This document shows positions 34,065 to 42,330 of a DNA stretch of 64,000 bases, one piece after another (the first letter of the stretch is position 1; each line of letters begins with the position of its first letter). Source of the DNA: RH-AL1 sp050013235. GTDB lineage: Bacteria > Pseudomonadota > Alphaproteobacteria > Rhizobiales > Beijerinckiaceae. The notes below the pieces were generated by a model that saw only the letters and a program-made list of their open reading frames with translations, searched no databases and was not told the origin of the DNA. A program made the position numbers and the translations under genes. Location of the stretch: the NCBI GenBank assembly GCA_050013235.1, contig JBEKFQ010000014.1, positions 1 through 64,000 on the forward strand, written 5' to 3'.

Positions 34065-34601
34065 CAGACACTCAATATGACTTACGGCGATAACAAGCTC
34101 ACAAGTAAATCGCCATAATTATTTAAAGTTCCGTTTCGGAAATCAGGTAAAAATACGCTTCAACTTGCTATTACAAAAAACGGTTTGGCCAAAACAATTA
34201 AGTCGCGAGATTAGCCGAGAATTTTTTTACGTTAGATCCCCATCAAACGGTGAACTGACTGATGTCGGGAATAAAAATCCATCCCCGCCAAGCTGGGTCT
34301 GGACCGGTCCGGCCCTCGCGAATTCCGCGGCCGGCGCCGTTGCTCGCTTTTTTTCCGGGAGAAGGAGGCGGTCCCGCCGTCCCGAAACCACACGTTAACC
34401 CTAACGCGCTCTTTATTGCTGTGGATGATTACCGGCCTTTGGGCCGGTGCCCGCCAAACCCATCAACGCGCGTTTGATTCCCATAAGCTCCCATGTTATC
34501 CCAAATCATCCCGTCTCGGGCTCCACTCGACCAGTCCCACACCGCGCCCCGGCGCGGCGCGGCCTTGCGATCCGGCGGCTCGACGGCATGGGACCAGTGG
34601 C
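34065..34601. other. Long divergent regulatory region upstream of the dcw cluster
   Basis: 537 bases between the disrupted GGDEF gene (minus) and mraZ (plus). About 34080-34270 is AT-rich; about 34300-34400 is GC-rich. The MraZ-type repeat operator lies at 34479-34513. Open frames crossing it have non-coding composition. Confidence 0.55.
34479..34513. promoter_or_regulatory. MraZ operator-like direct repeats (four TCCCR on a 10-base period)
   Basis: TCCCA at 34479, 34489 and 34499 and TCCCG at 34509, each exactly 10 bases apart (complement YGGGA with 5-base spacers). MraZ is known in E. coli to bind direct TGGGN repeats separated by 5 bases upstream of its own gene. It ends 88 bases before the mraZ start and most likely mediates autoregulation of the dcw cluster. 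Confidence 0.75.
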
Positions 34602-35090
34602 GTGGATCGTTTCGTTTCGCATTTTCAGAATCGCTTGGATTCGAAGGGCCGGGTCTCGATCCCGGCGTCCTTCCGGGTGGTTTTGGCGCGCGACGGCTTC
34701 GAGGGGCTTTACGTGCATCCCTCCCTCGATGCGGATGCGGTGGATTGTGGCGGCCATGCGCTGCTGCGCGACATCGACGATCTGTTGGAGCGCCACTCGC
34801 CCTATTCCGTGGAGCGGGATCTGTTTTCGACCGCGCTTTTGGGCACGAGCGAAATCCTCAAGATCGATCCGGAGGGCCGGGTCGTTCTGACCGAAACGAT
34901 CAAGGCCTATGCGGGCATCTCCTCCGAGGTGACCTTCGTGGGTCAAGGCCACAAGTTCCAGATCTGGGAGCCGGGCCGTTTCCGCTTGCATCTCGAAGAG
35001 GCCAAGCTTCGGGTGCGCGACTTGCGGTTACAGCTCAGCGCCAGACACGCGGCGGAAACGCCGCCGCGGCCTCCTGGAGCACGGGAATGA
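34602..35090 (+). CDS. mraZ: Division/cell-wall cluster transcriptional repressor MraZ
   Basis: 162 residues with two SpoVT/AbrB-like halves: FVSHFQNRLDSKGRVSIPAS at the start and LGTSEILKIDPEGRVVLTE around 83-101. MraZ forms ring oligomers that bind repeats upstream of its own gene. The start is the GTG at 34602, giving the conserved RFVSHFQNRLDSKGR beginning; upstream in-frame sequence has non-coding composition. The C-terminal 20 residues are basic and Pro-rich. Its stop overlaps the rsmH start (ATGA). Candidate operator at 34479-34513. Confidence 0.94.
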   Translation: MDRFVSHFQNRLDSKGRVSIPASFRVVLARDGFEGLYVHPSLDADAVDCGGHALLRDIDDLLERHSPYSVERDLFSTALLGTSEILKIDPEGRVVLTETIKAYAGISSEVTFVGQGHKFQIWEPGRFRLHLEEAKLRVRDLRLQLSARHAAETPPRPPGARE

Positions 35091-36133
35091 TGGGCGGCGG
35101 CAGCCAAGATCTTACCGGTCAGGGCGCTGCTGGCGGACCAGCCCAGCACATTCCCGTGCTCCGCGAGGCGGTTTTAAGCGCGCTCGGCGTGCAGGGCGAT
35201 GGCTTGTATCTCGACGGAACGTTCGGGGCCGGCGGTTATACCAGCGCCATCCTCGCCGCGCCGGGAACCTGTGTTCTGGCGCTCGATCGCGACCCTTCGG
35301 CGATCGAAGCCGGTCAGGGCCTGGTCCGGTCCTCGGGCGGCAGGCTCACCCTGGTCGAGGACAGGTTCTCCAATCTCGGCGATGTCGCGGCGCGTTTGGG
35401 CCTTGGCCCCTTCGACGGCGTCACACTGGACATTGGAGTCTCCTCCATGCAGCTCGATCAGGCGATCCGTGGATTTTCCTTCCGTCACGACGGGCCGCTC
35501 GACATGCGCATGAGCAAGAGCGGACCCAGCGCCGCCGATATCGTCAACACGGCGTCCGTGGAGGCCCTGGCCGATATCCTCTATTATTACGGCGAGGAGC
35601 GCGCGTCCCGGCGCATCGCCCGCGCCATCGTGGCCGACCGGGCGGCAAAGCCCTACACCACGACAAAGCCGCTCGCCGACATGATCGCCCGCGTCGTACC
35701 GGGCAAGCCAACCGAAATCCATCCGGCGACCCGGACGTTTCAGGCGTTGCGCATCGCCGTCAACGACGAATTGGGCGAACTCGTCCGCGGCCTGGTCGCC
35801 GCCGAGCGCGTGTTGAAACCGGGCGGTTGCCTGGCGGTCGTGACGTTCCATTCGCTCGAAGACCGGATCGTGAAACAGTTTTTCGCCAAACGCGCCGGCA
35901 AGGGCGAGGCGCCGGGCCGGAGGCTGCCCGGCGAGGCCCCCGCGATTTTGCCGAGTTTCACGCTGCCGCGCGGCCAGCCCGTCAGCGCGGAGCCATCGGA
36001 AATTGCCGCCAACCCCCGCGCGCGTTCGGCGAAACTCCGGTTTGGCCTGCGCACCGGGAATCCGGCCCTGGAGCTTGGCGCGGATCTCCTCAAACTCACG
36101 CAGCTGCCGCAACAGGGAGGCAAGGGACATTAA
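35087..36133 (+). CDS. rsmH: 16S rRNA (cytosine1402-N4)-methyltransferase RsmH (MraW)
   Basis: 348 residues. SAM-binding and family motifs: HIPVLREAVLSAL, YLDGTFGAGGYTSAILAA, LALDRDPSAI, DGVTLDIGVSSMQLDQAIRG, FSFRHDGPLDMRMS, IHPATRTFQALRIAVNDELG and VVTFHSLEDRIVK. It methylates N4 of C1402 in the ribosomal P site. The ATG at 35087 overlaps the mraZ stop by 4 bases; a second ATG follows directly. An open frame extends far upstream but overlaps mraZ. The ftsL ATG begins at the base after its stop. Confidence 0.96.
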   Translation: MMGGGSQDLTGQGAAGGPAQHIPVLREAVLSALGVQGDGLYLDGTFGAGGYTSAILAAPGTCVLALDRDPSAIEAGQGLVRSSGGRLTLVEDRFSNLGDVAARLGLGPFDGVTLDIGVSSMQLDQAIRGFSFRHDGPLDMRMSKSGPSAADIVNTASVEALADILYYYGEERASRRIARAIVADRAAKPYTTTKPLADMIARVVPGKPTEIHPATRTFQALRIAVNDELGELVRGLVAAERVLKPGGCLAVVTFHSLEDRIVKQFFAKRAGKGEAPGRRLPGEAPAILPSFTLPRGQPVSAEPSEIAANPRARSAKLRFGLRTGNPALELGADLLKLTQLPQQGGKGH

Positions 36134-36532
36134 ATGGTTCGGATCCTCAACCTCATAGCCATCGCGGCGCTGATCGGCTCGGCGATCTACGCCTATTCCA
36201 TCAAATACCAGACGATCTTCCATGCCGAGGAGATCGCGGAGCTGAAAAGCAACATTAAAAAAGAGCAAGACGAGATCGGCAAGTTGCGCGCCGATTGGGC
36301 GCATCTCACGCGTCCCGAGCGCATTCAGGCGCTCTCGGAAAAACTGACGGACTTGCAGCCGTTGGCGCTGAACCAGATCGTGAAGGCCGAGGCGCTGCCC
36401 GACAAGGCGCCCAAGGTCGATTCGATCGGCCGGAAGCTCGAAGACCTCGGCCTGTCCGAACCGACGAACACGCCGGCCGATTCCGCGGCCAGCGGCGCGA
36501 CGCCGTCTTCCTCGCCGAAAGACACGCGATGA
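36134..36532 (+). CDS. ftsL: Cell division protein FtsL
   Basis: 132 residues: a short cytoplasmic start, one membrane helix (VRILNLIAIAALIGSAIYAY, about 2-21), then a periplasmic leucine-zipper-like coiled coil (HAEEIAELKSNIKKEQDEIG onward, about 36-80) and a low-complexity tail. FtsL joins FtsB and FtsQ to activate FtsWI septal synthesis. Identification rests on position between rsmH and ftsI, size and topology, because the family is poorly conserved. The ATG follows the rsmH stop directly (TAAATG); the stop overlaps ftsI (ATGA). Confidence 0.9.
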   Translation: MVRILNLIAIAALIGSAIYAYSIKYQTIFHAEEIAELKSNIKKEQDEIGKLRADWAHLTRPERIQALSEKLTDLQPLALNQIVKAEALPDKAPKVDSIGRKLEDLGLSEPTNTPADSAASGATPSSSPKDTR

Positions 36533-38328
36533 ACGCGCCGTTTCCCCCTCCCCAGGGCCGCGCGGCCCGCGAGCCAAAGCCGGCAAGACCCAATGCCGTC
36601 ATGCGCATCTTGAAGGTGCTGTTCACGACACGTCTCGACAAGACCGGGGGCCGCACCCGGATCGTCGCTTTGCTGTTCACGCTGCTGTTCGGCGTGATCA
36701 TCGGCAAACTGGTTTATTTCGGCTTCAAGCCGGAAGCCCCCGCGACGGTCAAAAGCGCGGCCTCGGATGCGGTCGCGGCGGCGCGGCCCGACATTCTCGA
36801 CCGCAACGGCGAGGTTTTGGCGACCGATATCAAAGTCCTGAGCGTCTTCGCCGAGCCGCGCCGGATTATCGACAAGGACGAGGCGGTCGAACTCATCACC
36901 GCCGTCCTGCCCGATGTCGATGCCAAGGAGCTGCGCACGAAACTCGAATCGCGCAAGGGCTTCGTCTGGGTCAAGCGGGCGGTCACCGCGAAGGAACAGC
37001 AAGAGATCTTTCACCTCGGCCTTCCCGGTGTCGGCTTCCTGCCCGAGAATAAGCGCATCTATCCCAACGGTCCCATCGCGGCCCACGTCCTGGGTTTCGC
37101 CAATCTCGATGGCGTGGGCATTTCGGGCCTCGAGAAATATATCGACAGCCAAGGCTTGAGCGATCTGCATGGGGCGGGGTTCAAGCTCGCGCCGGATGAC
37201 TTGAAGCCGCTCGTAACCTCGCTCGATTTGCGCGTCACCTATGCCGTGCGCGACGAACTGGAAAAAGGCGTCGAAAAATATAAGGCCAAAGCCGGCGCCG
37301 CCGCCATTCTCGACGTCAATACCGGCGAGATCGTCGCCATGGCCTCGCTGCCGGATTTCGACCCGAACAACCCGGCCGATGCGCTCGATCCCAACCATAT
37401 CAACCGGCTGTCGGTCGGCGTCTACGAAATGGGCTCGACCTTCAAGGCGATCTCCATCGCCATGGCGTTGGAGACCAACAAGGTCAATCTGAACTCGCGT
37501 GTCGATGCCCGCGACAATTTGCGCTACGGGCGCTTCACCATCCACGACTTCCACGGCGAACATCGCATCCTGACCGTGCCGGAAGTCTTCTACCATTCCT
37601 CCAATATCGGCACGGCGCGGATGGCGATGATGGTCGGCGTCGAAGGCCATAAGGCCTTTCTGCGAAAGATGGGGCAATTGACCCGCCTGCGCACCGAACT
37701 GCCAGAAAGCGCCGAGCCGCTGGTGCCGAAAAACTGGAGCGAACTCAACACCATCACCATTGCCTTCGGCCAAGGCCTGAATGTCGCGCCACTGCAGGCT
37801 TTGATGGCGGTCGGCGCGCTGGTCAACGGCGGCGTGATGATCACGCCGACTTTTCTGAAGCGCGGCGAGGAGGATGCCAAACGCGACGCGCCCCGCGTCG
37901 TGCGCCCCGATGTCTCCGAATCCATACGCTATCTCATGCGGCTCAATGCGGAGATCGGGTCCGCCCGCAACGCCAACATTCCCGGCTATTTCATTGGCGG
38001 AAAGACCGGCACGGCGGATAAGATCATCCATGGTCATTATTCCAAGGACAAGGTGTTCACGACCTTCATGGCGCTGCTGCCCGCCGACAAACCGCGTTAT
38101 CTCTTCTTGACGCTGATGGACGAACCGCAAGGGTCCAAGGAGACCTACGGCTTTCGCACCGCCGCCTGGAACTCCGGCGCCGTGACCGGCAAGATCATCG
38201 AGCGGGTGGTCCCGATTCTCGGCATCACGCCGCGGATCGATCTTCCCGTCCTACCCTTCCCGCTGCTGGCGCAATTGGGCTATGGTTTTGCCAACACCCC
38301 GCAGCATGCCACGGGAGAACTCCACTGA
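36529..38328 (+). CDS. ftsI: Peptidoglycan D,D-transpeptidase FtsI (PBP3)
   Basis: 599-residue class B penicillin-binding protein of the divisome. Membrane anchor about residues 45-65 (IVALLFTLLFGVIIGKLVYF), a PBP dimerisation/pedestal domain about 80-260, and a transpeptidase domain with the catalytic S303-T-F-K tetrad in MGSTFKAIS, the SSN motif (YHSSNIGTA) and KTG (GGKTGTAD). It cross-links septal peptidoglycan with FtsW. The ATG at 36529 overlaps the ftsL stop by 4 bases. Its stop overlaps the proposed CTG start of murE. Confidence 0.96.
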   Translation: MNAPFPPPQGRAAREPKPARPNAVMRILKVLFTTRLDKTGGRTRIVALLFTLLFGVIIGKLVYFGFKPEAPATVKSAASDAVAAARPDILDRNGEVLATDIKVLSVFAEPRRIIDKDEAVELITAVLPDVDAKELRTKLESRKGFVWVKRAVTAKEQQEIFHLGLPGVGFLPENKRIYPNGPIAAHVLGFANLDGVGISGLEKYIDSQGLSDLHGAGFKLAPDDLKPLVTSLDLRVTYAVRDELEKGVEKYKAKAGAAAILDVNTGEIVAMASLPDFDPNNPADALDPNHINRLSVGVYEMGSTFKAISIAMALETNKVNLNSRVDARDNLRYGRFTIHDFHGEHRILTVPEVFYHSSNIGTARMAMMVGVEGHKAFLRKMGQLTRLRTELPESAEPLVPKNWSELNTITIAFGQGLNVAPLQALMAVGALVNGGVMITPTFLKRGEEDAKRDAPRVVRPDVSESIRYLMRLNAEIGSARNANIPGYFIGGKTGTADKIIHGHYSKDKVFTTFMALLPADKPRYLFLTLMDEPQGSKETYGFRTAAWNSGAVTGKIIERVVPILGITPRIDLPVLPFPLLAQLGYGFANTPQHATGELH

Positions 38329-39788
38329 CGCGGCTCGCCGCACTTTTACCCGAGGCCTCCTGTCCGGGCGCCTTGGGAAATATCGACGTGAAAGGCCTGA
38401 CCGACGATAGCCGCCGGGTCGAGCCGGGCTGGGCCTTTTTCGCGATCCCCGGTGTCAAGGCGGATGGATCGGCCTTTATCGGCGAGGCTGTCGCCAAGGG
38501 CGCCGCCGCCGTCGTCGCCGAGCGCCAGCCGCCCGGACCCAGCGCTTGCACGGCCTTCATTCTCGTCGACGATGTCCGCCGCGCCTTGGCGCTCGCGGCC
38601 GCGGTCTTCTATCCCCTTCAGCCCGCGACCATCGCCGCCGTCACCGGCACCAGCGGCAAGACCTCGGTCGCCTCTTTTTGCCAGCAGATCTGGACGAAGC
38701 TCGGCCATCAGGCGGCTTCGCTGGGCACGCTGGGGATCGTCGCGCCGCAAGGCGCCGTGTACGGCTCCCTGACGACGCCGGGTCCGATCGCCTTGCATCG
38801 AAGCCTCGATCAACTCGCGCGAGACGGCGTCACCCATCTCGCGATCGAAGCCTCGTCGCATGGGATCGAACAGAGGCGGCTCGACGGTGTCAGGTTCTCA
38901 GCCGGCGCCTTCACCAATCTCTCGCGCGACCACTTGGATTATCACCTCACCTTGGAGGCCTACCTCGAGGCCAAGCTCCGGCTGTTCGAGACGTTGCTGG
39001 CGCCCGGCCAGCCCGCCGTGATCAACGGGGATAGCGACGCGGCACCGGCCGTCATCGCCGCCGCGACCGCGCGACGATTACACGTCTTTACGGCCGGCCG
39101 CTCGGGCCGCAATCTGCGATTGACCGCCGTCCGGCCCGGAGCCCTCGGGAGCGAGCTGACGGTCGAGGCCGAAGGACGGGCGTTCAAGACCCGGCTGCCG
39201 CTCGCCGGGGATTTCCAGCTGTCCAACGCCCTCGTCGCCGCCGGTCTCTGCATCGCCACCGGCAGCCCGGCCCCCGAGGTACTCGCGGCCCTGGAGACGC
39301 TGGAAGGCGCGCCGGGCCGCCTGCAACTGGCGGGACGGCGCGGGAACGCCCCTGTTTTCATCGATTATGCCCATAAGCCCGACGCCCTCGACAAAGTTTT
39401 GACCGCGCTGCGGCCGCTCGCCAGCGGCCCCTTGATCGTGGTGTTTGGCTGCGGCGGAGACCGCGACCAGGGCAAACGGCCGATCATGGGGGAGATCGCG
39501 GCCCGCTTGGCCGACCGGGTCGTCGTCACCGACGACAATCCGCGCTCGGAACAGCCAGACCGGATCCGGGCCGCGATCCTCGCCGGCGCCGCCCACGGCA
39601 ATGCCGAAGTCGTGGAAATCGGGGATCGCGCCAGCGCCATCGAGTCCGCGGTGGCGAGCCTCGGCCCCGGCGGCGTCCTGGTGATTGCGGGAAAAGGTCA
39701 CGAAACCGGCCAGATCATCGGCGACAGGGTGCTTCCCTTTTCGGACCTTGACTGCGCCCGCCGCGCTTTGCAGAACCACCCGTCATGA
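38325..39788 (+). CDS. murE: UDP-MurNAc-L-Ala-D-Glu:meso-diaminopimelate ligase MurE
   Basis: 487 residues from a proposed CTG start. ATP-binding TGTSGKTS, SSHGIEQRRLDG, FTNLSRDHLDYH and the DNPR motif (VTDDNPRSEQP) are present; DNPR marks meso-diaminopimelate as the added amino acid. No in-frame ATG exists near the 5' end. A TTG at 38373 would cut off the conserved beginning (LTRLAALLPEASCPG), whereas CTG at 38325 keeps it, has GGGAG seven bases upstream and overlaps the ftsI stop (CTGA). The start codon is therefore unusual and inferred. Next gene murF overlaps by 4 bases. Confidence 0.93.
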   Translation: MTRLAALLPEASCPGALGNIDVKGLTDDSRRVEPGWAFFAIPGVKADGSAFIGEAVAKGAAAVVAERQPPGPSACTAFILVDDVRRALALAAAVFYPLQPATIAAVTGTSGKTSVASFCQQIWTKLGHQAASLGTLGIVAPQGAVYGSLTTPGPIALHRSLDQLARDGVTHLAIEASSHGIEQRRLDGVRFSAGAFTNLSRDHLDYHLTLEAYLEAKLRLFETLLAPGQPAVINGDSDAAPAVIAAATARRLHVFTAGRSGRNLRLTAVRPGALGSELTVEAEGRAFKTRLPLAGDFQLSNALVAAGLCIATGSPAPEVLAALETLEGAPGRLQLAGRRGNAPVFIDYAHKPDALDKVLTALRPLASGPLIVVFGCGGDRDQGKRPIMGEIAARLADRVVVTDDNPRSEQPDRIRAAILAGAAHGNAEVVEIGDRASAIESAVASLGPGGVLVIAGKGHETGQIIGDRVLPFSDLDCARRALQNHPS

Positions 39789-41221
39789 CAAACACCGCAC
39801 AGCATGATCCGCTCTGGACGGGCCTTGGCCTCGTCGCGCCGCTCGACGCGCGCGTGAGCGGCACCGTGCCGCCGGAGGTCTCGGGCATTTCAATCGATAC
39901 GCGAACCCTCCAACCCGGCGATTTCTTTTTTGCCATCACCGGAGACAATTCCGACGGGCACGACTATGTCGCCGCGGCGTTTCAGGCGGGGGCGGCGGCG
40001 GCCGTGATCGACGAGGCTCATGCGGAACAGCTACGCGGGTCTGGCTCGCTTTATGTCGTGCATGACGTCCTGGAAAGCCTGGTGGCTCTCGGGCGGGCCG
40101 CCCGCGCGCGCACCCAGGCCCAAGTGATCGCCGTGACCGGCTCCGTGGGCAAGACCTCGACCAAGGAGGCGCTTCGACAAGCGCTCGCCCCCAGCGGCGC
40201 CGTCCATGCCTCGGTGGCCTCTTACAATAACCATTGGGGCGTGCCGCTGACCCTCGCGCGCATGCCGAAGCCAACCCGCTTCGCCGTCGCGGAAATCGGC
40301 ATGAACCATGCGGGCGAGATCACGCCGCTGAGCGCTCTGGTGCGCCCGCATATCGCCATCGTCACCACGGTCGCCCCCGTCCATCTCGAATTTTTCGATT
40401 CGGTCGAAGCCATTGCCGATGCGAAGGCGGAGATTTTTTCGGGGCTGGAGCCCGGTGGCACCGCCATCATCAACCGCGACAGTCCCTATTTCGAGCGCCT
40501 CGCGGCGGCGGCGCGCCGCTCCCCCGCCGGCCGTGTCTTGAGCTTCGGCGCGCATGAAGATGCCGATGCGCGAATCATCGGCTTTTCACCGGTCTCGGGC
40601 CATTCGGTCGTGACGGCGACGATAGCGGGAGAAACCCTGACCTTCCGGCTTGGCACGCAAGGCCGGCATCTCGCCGAAAACGCGCTCGCCGTCCTGCTGG
40701 CGGTCCAGAGCGCCGGGGCCGATCTCGACGCCGCCGTGAAAGCCTTGGCCTTTTTCGAGGCGCAGAAAGGCCGGGGCGAAAAAGTGCTGGTGGCGACCCC
40801 GGCGGGCCCGTTCGCGCTGATCGACGAAAGCTACAATGCCAATCCGGCCTCGATGCGGGCCGCCTTCGCCATGGCCGGAACGCTAAAACCGGGTCCGCGC
40901 GGCCGCCGCATCGCCGTCCTCGGCGATATGCTGGAGCTTGGCCACCACGGGCCCTCGCTGCACGAAGGTCTCGCCGAGGATCTCGTCGCCAATGGCTTCG
41001 ATCTGGTCTTCGCGGCGGGGCCTCTGATGCGCTCGCTGGTGGCGGCGCTCCCCAATTCAGTCGCGGTCACGTGGCGCGAGCGCGCCGCCGATCTCGAACC
41101 GGCCGTGCTCGAAGCCGTGCAGGCCGGCGATATCGTGATCGTCAAAGGATCGAATGGCAGCCGCATGGCGCCGATTGTCGGCGCCCTCAAGGAGCGGCAT
41201 GCCGCCCCGGCGCCCAACTAG
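39785..41221 (+). CDS. murF: UDP-MurNAc-tripeptide:D-Ala-D-Ala ligase MurF
   Basis: 478 residues. N-terminal substrate domain with SGISIDTRTLQPGDFFFAI, central ATPase domain with TGSVGKTSTKEALRQAL (about 115-131), ASYNNHWGVPLTLARM, AEIGMNHAGEI and NRDSPYF, and C-terminal domain with IDESYNANPASMRAA and AVLGDMLELG. It adds D-Ala-D-Ala to complete the UDP-MurNAc-pentapeptide in the cytoplasm. The ATG overlaps the murE stop (ATGA). A 15-base gap leads to mraY. Confidence 0.96.
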   Translation: MTNTAQHDPLWTGLGLVAPLDARVSGTVPPEVSGISIDTRTLQPGDFFFAITGDNSDGHDYVAAAFQAGAAAAVIDEAHAEQLRGSGSLYVVHDVLESLVALGRAARARTQAQVIAVTGSVGKTSTKEALRQALAPSGAVHASVASYNNHWGVPLTLARMPKPTRFAVAEIGMNHAGEITPLSALVRPHIAIVTTVAPVHLEFFDSVEAIADAKAEIFSGLEPGGTAIINRDSPYFERLAAAARRSPAGRVLSFGAHEDADARIIGFSPVSGHSVVTATIAGETLTFRLGTQGRHLAENALAVLLAVQSAGADLDAAVKALAFFEAQKGRGEKVLVATPAGPFALIDESYNANPASMRAAFAMAGTLKPGPRGRRIAVLGDMLELGHHGPSLHEGLAEDLVANGFDLVFAAGPLMRSLVAALPNSVAVTWRERAADLEPAVLEAVQAGDIVIVKGSNGSRMAPIVGALKERHAAPAPN

Positions 41222-41236
41222 CCGGGGAATCGTTCA

Positions 41237-42319
41237 ATGCTCGCATGGCTCGCGGAACTCTCGCCCCATTTTGGGCCGCTGAATCTCTTCCGCTACATCA
41301 CGTTCCGCACCGGCGGGGCCATTTTCACGGCTCTGTTCTTCGTGTTCTTTTTCGGGCCCCGGATCATCGCCGCCCTCCGCCTGAAACAGGGAAAGGGACA
41401 GCCGATCCGTCTCGACGGTCCGCAATCCCATCTGCTCACCAAGAAGGGCACGCCCACCATGGGCGGGTTGATGATCCTGTCCGGTCTCATCGTCTCGACC
41501 CTGCTCTGGGCCAATCTGAAAAACCATTATGTCTGGATCGTTCTGCTGGTCATGACCGGCTTCGGCCTCATCGGCTTCTACGACGATTATCTCAAGGTCA
41601 CGCGGCAGACCCACGCGGGCTTTTCCGGCCGCCTCCGGCTCGCGCTCGAAGCCGGCATTGCCATGGTCGCCTGCTATCTCATGATGCATTACGGCACCGT
41701 GCATACGACCGCCTTGTCGATCCCGGCCATCAACGGCTATATCGTCGATCTTGGCTTGTTCTTCGTCGTCTTCGGCGCCTTCGTGATTGTCGCCTCGGGC
41801 AATGCCGTCAATCTGACGGATGGGCTCGACGGCCTGGCTATCGTGCCCGTGATGATCGCGGCGGGCACGTTCGGAATTATCGCCTATCTCGCCGGAAATG
41901 CCATTTTCTCGACCTATCTCGGGATCAATTTCGTGATCGGCGGCGGTGAATTGGCTGTCGTGTGCGGCGCCTTGATCGGCGCGGGCCTGGGCTTTCTCTG
42001 GTTCAACGCGCCGCCCGCGCAAATCTTCATGGGGGACACGGGATCGCTGGCGCTCGGCGGGCTGCTCGGCACGATCGCCGTCGCGGTGAAGCATGAAATC
42101 GTCTTGGTGATCGTCGGCGGCCTGTTCGTGCTCGAGGCCGTCTCCGTGATCGTGCAAGTCGCCTCCTTCAAGCTCACGGGCAAGCGCGTGTTCAGAATGG
42201 CGCCGATCCACCATCATTTCGAACAGCTCGGCTGGTCCGAACCGCAAGTCGTGGTGCGCTTTTGGATCATCGCCTTCGTCTTGGCCCTGATCGGGCTTTC
42301 GACGCTCAAACTCCGGTAG
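41237..42319 (+). CDS. mraY: Phospho-MurNAc-pentapeptide transferase MraY
   Basis: 360-residue membrane enzyme with about ten helices that forms lipid I from UDP-MurNAc-pentapeptide and undecaprenyl phosphate. Signatures: KKGTPTMGGLMIL (about 72-84), the Asp pair in GFYDDYLKV, NLTDGLDGLAI (about 193-203), FMGDTGSLALGG and the HHHFEQLGW loop (about 325). The ATG at 41237 follows GGGGAA. It sits in its usual place between murF and murD. Confidence 0.97.
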   Translation: MLAWLAELSPHFGPLNLFRYITFRTGGAIFTALFFVFFFGPRIIAALRLKQGKGQPIRLDGPQSHLLTKKGTPTMGGLMILSGLIVSTLLWANLKNHYVWIVLLVMTGFGLIGFYDDYLKVTRQTHAGFSGRLRLALEAGIAMVACYLMMHYGTVHTTALSIPAINGYIVDLGLFFVVFGAFVIVASGNAVNLTDGLDGLAIVPVMIAAGTFGIIAYLAGNAIFSTYLGINFVIGGGELAVVCGALIGAGLGFLWFNAPPAQIFMGDTGSLALGGLLGTIAVAVKHEIVLVIVGGLFVLEAVSVIVQVASFKLTGKRVFRMAPIHHHFEQLGWSEPQVVVRFWIIAFVLALIGLSTLKLR

Positions 42320-42330
42320 CATGTGATCCG

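Noticed and set aside
34416..34601. N-terminal extension of mraZ upstream of the GTG start
   Set aside because: The added residues are Arg/Pro-rich, unlike any MraZ, and would translate the MraZ operator repeats.
36325..38130. A 601-residue open frame antisense to ftsI
   Set aside because: Typical long shadow frame in GC-rich DNA; no domain pattern, and ftsI is certain on the other strand.
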